Assembly: GCA_011390335.1 (NCBI GenBank)
Contig: JAABSO010000003.1
Span: forward strand, 1-64,000
DNA: 64,000 nt
Source: Desulfotignum sp.
GTDB taxonomy: Bacteria > Desulfobacterota > Desulfobacteria > Desulfobacterales > Desulfobacteraceae
Direction: 5' to 3'
Shown here: positions 1 to 5,920 of the stretch, piece after piece
Layout: every line of letters starts with the position of its first letter
Numbering within the stretch: position 1 is the first letter of the stretch
Made by a program: the position numbers and the translations under genes
Notes under the pieces: generated by a model
What the model saw: the letters and a program-made list of their open reading frames with translations, nothing else
What the model was told of the DNA's origin: nothing
Database searches by the model: none

Positions 1-373
1 TCTCAATTTCCTCCTCCTTGATATTGAGGACTTCAGAGACCGCATCCACCACAATGCCGATCTGGATGGTCATGTCATTGGCATCGATTTCCACCACAAT
101 GATGCAGGTCCGGTCGGTGTAGTCAATGGCGGGCATCCCGAATTTGAGCCGCAGATCAATGACCGGAATGACCTTGCCCCGCAGGTTGATCACTCCCTTG
201 ACAAAATCCGGGGTCCGGGGCACCGAGGTGATGGCCATCATGCCGATGATTTCCTTGACCTTGAGAATACCGATGCCGTATTCTTCATCCGCCAGGGTAA
301 AGGTCAGGTATTTGCCTGTCTTCATGGTCGTTGCCTTGATGGCATCATTCATACTGTTCAGCTCATTTGCCAT
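1..373 (-). CDS. cheW: CheW chemotaxis coupling protein (3' end cut by window edge)
   Basis: CheW couples chemoreceptors to the CheA kinase on the cytoplasmic side of receptor arrays. About 124 residues are visible. The protein starts MANELNSMNDAIK and then runs through the typical CheW core: KYLTFTLADEEYGIGILKVKEI, then GVINLRGKVIPVIDLRLKFG (the signature strand pair), then DRTCIIVVEI and IGIVVDAVSEVL. The frame stays open to the window edge, so the C-terminus is missing only because the window ends. The ATG at 373 has a GGAGG eight bases upstream. Its start overlaps the 3' end of the 134-residue gene upstream by 11 bases, so the two are probably translationally coupled. A decayed second copy of its middle part lies at 1345-1577. 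Confidence 0.93.
   Translation of the reverse strand, partial: MANELNSMNDAIKATTMKTGKYLTFTLADEEYGIGILKVKEIIGMMAITSVPRTPDFVKGVINLRGKVIPVIDLRLKFGMPAIDYTDRTCIIVVEIDANDMTIQIGIVVDAVSEVLNIKEEEIE
94..326 (-). repeat. Internal cheW segment duplicated at 1345-1577
   Basis: The 233-bp stretch from the codons for CIIVV back to the codons for MKTGKYLTF is present twice in the same orientation, at 94-326 and at 1345-1577. I judge the identity at close to 90 percent, with differences mostly at third codon positions. The second copy is a gene fragment, so this looks like an old paralogue or tandem duplication of a chemotaxis locus rather than a mobile repeat. Confidence 0.85.
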
Positions 374-767
374 TTTTTTCCTCCTTTATGGGTGTTTTTT
401 TGTTGGTCATTTTATAAAGCACTGCACAAAGATCGTCATAGTTATTGTTGATATAGGTGAAAAATCGTGGATAAAACCGGTGGACCATGCTTACGGTTGT
501 CATTGCATCATCAGGAAGAACCAGAACAATCCGCCGGCCATCGAGCAGATCGATCAGGCAGAACAGTTCCTGTAACCGAAGGGGTGATTCGGCCAGCAGA
601 ACATATACTTTCTGGTCGCAGCCCCCGGGCTGTTTCAATATATGCTTCAATGCGTTAAACGTATGAACCGTCTGAATGATATTTTCATCAAAATGTCGGC
701 CTATCTTTTTTTGCAATGCCTCCCCCTGTCGGGAGGCATCCTGGTGTACAAAAAGGATAAGGTTCAT
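363..767 (-). CDS. Small protein of unknown function upstream of cheW
   Basis: A 134-residue protein with no signal peptide and no membrane segment. It begins MNLILFVHQDASRQGE and alternates hydrophobic beta-like strands (LILFVH, KVYVLLAES, RRIVLVLPDD) with amphipathic helices, the rhythm of a response-regulator-like alpha/beta fold. I do not see a convincing phospho-acceptor aspartate after the third strand, so it may be a pseudo-receiver; this is inference. The start has an AAAGGAGC motif just upstream. The last 11 bases overlap the cheW start, which implies co-expression and suggests a role with chemotaxis or another CheW-using signalling array. I do not recognise the family. Confidence 0.75.
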   Translation of the reverse strand: MNLILFVHQDASRQGEALQKKIGRHFDENIIQTVHTFNALKHILKQPGGCDQKVYVLLAESPLRLQELFCLIDLLDGRRIVLVLPDDAMTTVSMVHRFYPRFFTYINNNYDDLCAVLYKMTNKKTPIKEEKNGK

Positions 768-1055
768 AATGCTCCTTTGGATGCGGTCATCCTGTCATCT
801 ATTTTTCAGTGCACAGGATACTGACAGAGCAAAATGCATACCACGGCGTGTAGGCAGACAATTTCTTTTATTTCGGATGGTTATGGAAATATGAGTGACA
901 TCGGGAGTGTCACATAAATAGGGAAGGAATCCCATGATTTTTGCTGTTATTTCAGGATAAATTCCTGAATTTAATTAGGAAAATAATATTTCTGCGGGTT
1001 GTCTCAAAAATATGACAGTCGCAAAGATGGGACAAATTTCACCTGGTATTCCGCA

Positions 1056-1150
1056 ACCGGTTTTGAGATTATATTGCTGTATGGTTTTGATGGCTGTCAG
1101 GCCGTTTTGCCGTCCGGCAGGTTCATATCCAGCAATTCCTGAACCTCGCC
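1056..1150 (-). pseudogene. Remnant of an NtrC-type response regulator with a large internal deletion
   Basis: Read on the minus strand, this stretch first encodes HDGEVQELLDMNLPDG, which matches the phospho-acceptor region of the intact regulator at 8681-10096 (FLDVNLPDGNG). It then loses frame through two extra bases near 1112. The DNA match continues through the codons for AIKTIQQ and jumps directly to the codons for QYNLKTG, the last residues of the intact regulator. The 27 bases at 1056-1082 match 8687-8713 with one mismatch, and the following 50 bases match the region beginning at 9861. The whole ATPase domain is missing. Confidence 0.75.
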
Positions 1151-1278
1151 GTCATGTCCGCCATTGAAAATGGCTTCTGGATAAAAGCTACTCCTTTATC
1201 CAGCACCCCCTGATGGGTGACCCTTCACATATCGTGCCTTGTTTTTTTTGGCCCGGGGTTGTTCCCTACTGAATTCTA

Positions 1279-1341
1279 TCAAAAGTTTTTAAAATCATCG
1301 TCATCGTCAAAGAAAATAACCTGGTCCGACCGCACTTCTCC
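1279..1341 (-). pseudogene. C-terminal tail of a chemoreceptor (remnant)
   Basis: In one minus-strand frame this piece encodes GEVRSDQVIFFDDDDDFKNF followed by a stop at 1279-1281. An acidic run ending in a short F-x-x-F tail is a common ending of methyl-accepting chemotaxis proteins in Desulfobacterota. It is joined out of frame to the cheW fragment next to it, so only the tail of the receptor survives. The call rests on this short motif alone and on the neighbouring cheW remnant. Confidence 0.5.
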
Positions 1342-1344
1342 GGA

Positions 1345-1577
1345 CCACAATGATGCAGGTTCGGTCGGTGTAGTCAATGGGGGGCATCCCGAATTTGAGC
1401 CGCAGGTCGATAACCGGTATCACCTTGCCCCGCAGGTTAATCACCCCCATGACAAAATCCGGGATTCTGGGCACTGATGTAATGGCCATCATGCCGATAA
1501 TCTCCTTGACCTTGAGAATGCCTATGCCGAACTCTTCATCTGCCAGGGTAAAGGTCAGGTATTTGCCTGTTTTCATG
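1345..1577 (-). pseudogene. cheW remnant (both ends lost)
   Basis: The frame encodes MKTGKYLTFTLADEEFGIG, continues through the GVINLRGKVIPVIDL core and stops resembling CheW right after TCIIVV, where it runs into unrelated codons. The N-terminal 16 residues and the whole C-terminal third of CheW are absent. It is the second copy of the 233-bp repeat at 94-326. An open frame that extends upstream to 1660 has no CheW-like residues and no convincing ribosome site. I treat this as a non-functional fragment. Confidence 0.85.
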
Positions 1578-1683
1578 AATTTATTCAGCCTGAGAATACT
1601 CTTGCAGAGGAGCGACCGTCGGTTGAGGGGCTGATTATGAATATGCGTTGACTTCGACAATTATTTTTCCTATCTTCATTTTT

Positions 1684-3315
1684 ATGGAAAAGTTGCGGAT
1701 CAACAAAGTTTGGTCGATGTTATCATTTGCAGCAATGGTAACCATTGCCCTGGGTTTTGCTTATCTGATAGCGCGTACCCTGTTTTTTCTCAGTCTTGGC
1801 GGTGCCTGGTACGAAAAGACGATCGGATTATTTCTTCTTTTTTCCGAATTATTTATTTTGACTCATGGTGTAGGGTATTCCCTGCAACTTTTGCGGGTGG
1901 CTGCCAGGGATAAAACCCCGATGCCGCCGCTGCCGGAACTTCCTGCACATCCCCCGCCGGTGGCGGTGGTTGTGTCATCTTTCAAAGAGCCGCTGGCGGT
2001 CATTGAACAAACGCTGGTCGGTTTTTACAACCTCACCTATCCGAACAAGCATCTTTACCTGCTGGATGATACGCGGTATGACAATGTCTCCTTGGAAGAT
2101 ACACAGAAAATGCAGGCATACCGTAACGCGGTTGATACACTGGCAAAACAGGTCGGAGTCAGCCTGTTCCGGCGCAAGTGGCATGGTGCGAAAGCAGGCA
2201 TGATCAATGATTTTCTGGATTTCAGTGCCGGCCGGATTTGCCCGGACTTTCAGTTTACGGGCATTTCGGGTGAAACCCGGCCAGCCGATTTCAAGTACCT
2301 GGTGGTGTTTGATGCCGACCAGAACCCGTTTCCAAATTTTCTTGAGCAACTGGTGGCCCGGATGGAAGCAGAGCCTTATCTGGCGTTTATACAGACACCG
2401 CAGTATTATACCAATTTTCAACGAAACCGTGTCGCCAGGGCCGCCGGTCTGCAACAGGCCATATTCTATGAATTTATATGTGAAGGCAAAAGCACAAAAG
2501 ACGCCATGTTCTGCTGTGGGACTAATGTGATATTCCGGCGGCAGGCACTGGAGGATGTCGGTGGTTTTGAAGAAAATTCCGTAACCGAAGATTTTGCCAC
2601 ATCTTTGAAACTGCATGTTGGAAAATGGCGTTCCGCTTATTCAAACAAGACACTGGCATTCGGACTTGGCCCGGAAGATCTGGGTGGATATCTCAAACAG
2701 CAGTTCCGATGGGCACTTGGTACAATTGGCATGCTGCGCGAATTGTGCAAGAATTTTTTCCGCCACCCGCTGATGATGAGCCCGGCAAAATGGTGGGAAT
2801 ATCTATTGTCCAGTACATACTACCTGATCGGTTGGGCGTTCCTTACGCTGGTTATCTGTCCCATCCTGTATCTGGTTTTGAACGTACCGTCCTATTTTGG
2901 TCATGCGCACTTGTTTTTTCTCTTCTTTGCACCTTATATCGGAGTAACCCTGCTGGTTTTTTTCTGGACCCTGCGTCAGCGTAATTACAGCGTCAAAGAC
3001 GTAATTATCGGACAATTGCTCGTGGCCGTAGCGTTTCCGGTTTATCTGAAAGCTTCGGTTTATGCCATTCTGAACAAACCCGGTTCTTTTGTCGTGACCC
3101 CGAAAGGCAGCAGCAGTGCCTTGCCGCTGACGTCGTTGTGGATGCAGCTCGGATTGGCTTCTCTGAACATTGCCGCCATTGTCTGGGGCCTGCACCGCCT
3201 TTTTTATGAGGATGTTTCCGTTCTGGGCATAGGTATCAACATCCTCTGGTGCCTGTATCATTTTTCCATGCTTTCAGCCGTGCTTTATCTGAACAATCCC
3301 GAGGAGCGGGCATGA
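1684..3315 (+). CDS. Processive family 2 glycosyltransferase (cellulose/hyaluronan synthase-like)
   Basis: A 543-residue inner-membrane polysaccharide synthase. Two or three hydrophobic segments lie at residues about 10-75, a cytoplasmic GT-A domain follows, and four or more segments lie after about residue 370. The full processive GT2 signature is present: D128-D129 (LLDD), the DxD motif D210-A-D212, the TED motif at E302-D303 and QQFRW at 339-343. There is no PilZ domain, so direct c-di-GMP control as in BcsA is not obvious. The ATG at 1684 is the first good start; an in-frame TTG at 1648 is possible but weaker. The gene ends in ATGA overlap with the next gene and heads a seven-gene operon. 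The polymer cannot be read from the sequence. Confidence 0.88.
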   Translation: MEKLRINKVWSMLSFAAMVTIALGFAYLIARTLFFLSLGGAWYEKTIGLFLLFSELFILTHGVGYSLQLLRVAARDKTPMPPLPELPAHPPPVAVVVSSFKEPLAVIEQTLVGFYNLTYPNKHLYLLDDTRYDNVSLEDTQKMQAYRNAVDTLAKQVGVSLFRRKWHGAKAGMINDFLDFSAGRICPDFQFTGISGETRPADFKYLVVFDADQNPFPNFLEQLVARMEAEPYLAFIQTPQYYTNFQRNRVARAAGLQQAIFYEFICEGKSTKDAMFCCGTNVIFRRQALEDVGGFEENSVTEDFATSLKLHVGKWRSAYSNKTLAFGLGPEDLGGYLKQQFRWALGTIGMLRELCKNFFRHPLMMSPAKWWEYLLSSTYYLIGWAFLTLVICPILYLVLNVPSYFGHAHLFFLFFAPYIGVTLLVFFWTLRQRNYSVKDVIIGQLLVAVAFPVYLKASVYAILNKPGSFVVTPKGSSSALPLTSLWMQLGLASLNIAAIVWGLHRLFYEDVSVLGIGINILWCLYHFSMLSAVLYLNNPEERA

Positions 3316-4352
3316 CTGTTTTTTTATTGTGCCGGGCGGTGCCGTCACTGACCGTCTCATTTTTTACAATCTTGATTCTGACGACTGCCGGTGGCTGTCA
3401 CAGCGAAACGAGCTGGCCGCTGCATCTGGAAACGGCCAATGCCGGACCGCGGTGGGGTGTGGCGCTGGACGGATATCCCATAACGAGTGACCGATTGGTG
3501 CAGGCGGCAGCCGAAACCGGACGATACCCGGACGTGGTTGTTTTTTTTATGACATGGCCGCAACAGGGTGATGTTCCGGGTGAGTTTCCTCTGAGTACAT
3601 TGGAGGCAATGCATTCAGCCGGTGCATTGCCATGCCTGACCTGGGAACCCATGTGGCTGGGCCCGGACGGCAGGGAACATGTCATCCCTGCATCCGACAT
3701 CCTTACCGGACAGTATGATGCCTATCTAAAAACATTTGCCAGAAAGCTGGCCCGGTGGCGACACCCCCTGATTATCAGATTTGCGCATGAAATGAATCTG
3801 TCACGTTATCACTGGGGGGGCAATTTGTCTGACTATGGACCCGCCAGTCCAGAACGCTATCGGCAGATGTTCGCATATGTGGTTGATATCTGCCGCGGGC
3901 AGGGTGCCGACAATATATTATGGGCATTCTGTCCCAATGCCGAATCAGTGCCGCAGGCGGACTGGAACCAAATTGCCGCGTTTTATCCGGGAGATGATAT
4001 GGTTGATGTCTTCGGGATTGACGGCTATAACTGGGGCAGTACCCAGACCCTGGCAGAACATGGCTGGAACAGTCGCTGGCAAAGTTTTCAGCAAATATTT
4101 TCACAGCCATGGGCACAATTGCGTGCGCTGAATCCACACAAACCGTTGATAATATTTGAAACCGCCAGTGTTACAACCGGGGGAAGTCAGGAACAATGGC
4201 TCGATCAAGCCTTGAAAACGGCCAGTGAATGGAACATCTCTGCCTTAATCTGGTTTCAGGCCCTCAAAGAAAACGACTGGCGCATACAACCGGCAGCGAG
4301 GCGGCTGCTTAAAAATATTGAAAAAACCAATAGTCCGAAATCCGGAGATTGA
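3312..4352 (+). CDS. GH26-like glycoside hydrolase, predicted lipoprotein
   Basis: A 346-residue exported hydrolase. The N-terminus is a signal peptide ending in a lipobox-like TTAGGC, so it is probably anchored on the periplasmic side or the outer membrane. The fold signature of GH26 (mannanase/lichenase clan) is visible: RFAHEMN with E160 as likely acid/base, and IIFETAS with E283 as likely nucleophile. The ATG at 3312 overlaps the stop of the synthase gene (ATGA), which decides the start over an in-frame upstream codon inside that gene. In other synthase-dependent systems such hydrolases trim the polymer or clear the periplasm; that role is inferred here. Confidence 0.8.
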   Translation: MTVFLLCRAVPSLTVSFFTILILTTAGGCHSETSWPLHLETANAGPRWGVALDGYPITSDRLVQAAAETGRYPDVVVFFMTWPQQGDVPGEFPLSTLEAMHSAGALPCLTWEPMWLGPDGREHVIPASDILTGQYDAYLKTFARKLARWRHPLIIRFAHEMNLSRYHWGGNLSDYGPASPERYRQMFAYVVDICRGQGADNILWAFCPNAESVPQADWNQIAAFYPGDDMVDVFGIDGYNWGSTQTLAEHGWNSRWQSFQQIFSQPWAQLRALNPHKPLIIFETASVTTGGSQEQWLDQALKTASEWNISALIWFQALKENDWRIQPAARRLLKNIEKTNSPKSGD

Positions 4353-4354
4353 TC

Positions 4355-4594
4355 ATGCATAAAAAAGAATTACTCAATGAACTCAAGGAGTCTATTCGTA
4401 CCGAGGAAAGCGCTTCCGCTATTTATCTGACACACCTTCATGCCATTACGGAACGTGTCGGAATCAAAAAAGATCAGACGATAGAAAAAATTCAGTTCGA
4501 ACTGAATAATCTGATCAAAGAAAATAATCGTCATCGGAGGCTATTGGAGGAACTTATAAAAAAGGTTGATAAAGAGGATCGTGATGATTGGTAA
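4355..4594 (+). CDS. Small two-helix, half-ferritin-like protein
   Basis: A 79-residue, highly charged, all-helical protein without signal peptide. It contains RTEESASAIYLTHLHAI in the first helix and ENNRHRRLLEELI in the last. The spacing of Glu and His resembles half of a rubrerythrin/ferritin four-helix bundle, so a metal-binding or purely structural dimer is possible. The ATG at 4355 follows a CCGGAGA site at a proper distance; the TTG at 4349 is less likely. It starts two bases after the hydrolase stop and overlaps the next small gene by 11 bases. I do not know a function for it in polysaccharide operons. Confidence 0.7.
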   Translation: MHKKELLNELKESIRTEESASAIYLTHLHAITERVGIKKDQTIEKIQFELNNLIKENNRHRRLLEELIKKVDKEDRDDW

Positions 4595-4781
4595 ACAGGA
4601 CTGGCTGGAAATGGTTGAGCAGATCCGTCTTATGGAAGAAAAAATGGCATCAACCTATAAAAACCTGGCGGCAAGGGTTGAGGATCCCCGGTTGCGCAGC
4701 ACGTTAACAACGCTTTACCACGAAGAAAAAAACCATGTGGATGTCGTTGAGCGAATGAAGCGGCTTATTGACCGTGGATAA
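4584..4781 (+). CDS. Second small half-ferritin-like helical protein
   Basis: A 65-residue helical protein. Its last part, LYHEEKNHVDVVERMKRLI, carries the E-x-x-H pattern found in the metal-binding helices of rubrerythrins, and the first helix has a matching EEKMASTY. A lone two-helix unit would need a partner, and the gene directly upstream encodes one of similar size, so a heterodimeric four-helix bundle is a natural guess. The ATG at 4584 follows an AGAGGA site. It overlaps the upstream gene by 11 bases and the downstream TPR gene by 14 bases, so all three are coupled. Confidence 0.68.
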   Translation: MIGKQDWLEMVEQIRLMEEKMASTYKNLAARVEDPRLRSTLTTLYHEEKNHVDVVERMKRLIDRG

Positions 4782-5286
4782 AGTCCGGCAGCCTCTTTAT
4801 TTTTCCGGTTTTCTGCTGCTGGTGATTATAATTACATCACTGGCTTACCATTGGCTCAGGTGGGACCATGTCTGTCTGACCCGGGCGGATCGACTGTTTG
4901 ACCATGGTAAGCTGGCTGCAGCTCAGCCGGTCTATGAAAAACTGGCGGCAAAAGGATTTTTAAACGAAAAAAATCAGGTCCGTCTGGCGGAATGCTATTT
5001 TGCAAGCGGCCGCCCGGATGATGCCCGACAGATACTGATTGAACTGGCCAAATCTTCCGGTATCAACAAGATATCGGTGCGGCATCGGCTGGCAGAAATA
5101 AATTTAAACTATGGGTGGTATCAGGATGCCCTCCGGGAATATCGGGCATTGATCAATATGAATCCTGAAAACCGCCTGTATCGGATAGGTTATGCGCGTG
5201 CCCTTGCCTGGATCGGCAATTTTGAAGACGCGGTGGTCGAGTATCGAATTTTACTGGGAGAAAAAAATGAAAGTCTTTTGGATTGA
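4768..5286 (+). CDS. Membrane-anchored TPR protein
   Basis: A 172-residue protein with one N-terminal membrane segment at about residues 10-27 (LYFSGFLLLVIIITSLAY) and then three to four TPR-like helix pairs, for example RADRLFDHGKLAAAQPVYEKL and YQDALREYRALINMNPENR. It is most likely held in the inner membrane with its repeats in the periplasm. The start is a TTG at 4768 (GTG at 4774 is the alternative), inside the end of the preceding gene. It sits between the hydrolase block and a second TPR gene, the place where synthase-dependent systems encode a periplasmic scaffold. Confidence 0.72.
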   Translation: MTVDKVRQPLYFSGFLLLVIIITSLAYHWLRWDHVCLTRADRLFDHGKLAAAQPVYEKLAAKGFLNEKNQVRLAECYFASGRPDDARQILIELAKSSGINKISVRHRLAEINLNYGWYQDALREYRALINMNPENRLYRIGYARALAWIGNFEDAVVEYRILLGEKNESLLD

Positions 5287-5920
5287 ACATCCAGCGGCCT
5301 GTCAATTGCTCGTGGGCTGTCTGCTCGTTTTTCTGGCTGCCGGGCTTACACCCTTGTATGCCCAGTCTGTACCGGCGGTGCCGGAAATTACAGCATCCGG
5401 GATTTCAGATGAAGTGGTGCCGGATTGGGTCGCCCGCTGGGAGCTGGCCCGCTGCCTGACAATCCTGAAACGTTATGACGAAGCAATCGCCGATTACCGG
5501 TTGCTGCTCCGGGAAAAACCGAATCTGGAAAAAGCACAAATCGAGCTGGCCCAGGTGCTGCACTGGTATGGGCAAGGTGCGGCGGCTGCCGAACTTTTGA
5601 AGGATATTTCCAAAGACAGCCTCGGTCCACAGGAAAGAATTCTGCTGGCCGATATTTATGTGATCCAGAAAGAATATGCCAAAGCCGAACCTTTATACCG
5701 GAATGTCTTAAAAGAAATCCCTCAGGACAATCGCACCCGGCTGAAATTGGCAGAGATGCTCAGCTGGGACAAAAAATATGCCGCATCTTTGACCGAATAT
5801 GAGAAATTGTTGAAAGCACTGCCCGAGGATATTCATATCCGGCGTAAATATGCAATGGTGCTGATCTGGGATGGTCAGCACGAGAAAGCCGTTCCTGAGT
5901 TGAGAAGAACTTTGAAATGA
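5267..5920 (+). CDS. Periplasmic TPR protein
   Basis: A 217-residue protein with a signal peptide ending near LTPLYAQS and four to five TPR units, including RYDEAIADYRLLLREKPN and EYAKAEPLYRNVLKEIPQDN. The ATG at 5267 follows GGGAG at good spacing and lies 20 bases inside the upstream gene; an upstream in-frame codon at 5192 would give a leader that spoils the signal peptide. It ends in ATGA overlap with the exporter gene. The likely role is to link the synthase to the outer-membrane pore, as AlgK or the TPR part of BcsC do; this is inferred from position and fold. Confidence 0.75.
   Translation: MKVFWIEHPAACQLLVGCLLVFLAAGLTPLYAQSVPAVPEITASGISDEVVPDWVARWELARCLTILKRYDEAIADYRLLLREKPNLEKAQIELAQVLHWYGQGAAAAELLKDISKDSLGPQERILLADIYVIQKEYAKAEPLYRNVLKEIPQDNRTRLKLAEMLSWDKKYAASLTEYEKLLKALPEDIHIRRKYAMVLIWDGQHEKAVPELRRTLK

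Noticed and set aside
895..969. Two small inverted repeats (GTGACA/TGTCAC at 895-913 and TTCAGGA/TCCTGAA at 951-969)
   Set aside because: They lie in a decaying intergenic region, have no T-run in a useful place and no clear promoter beside them.
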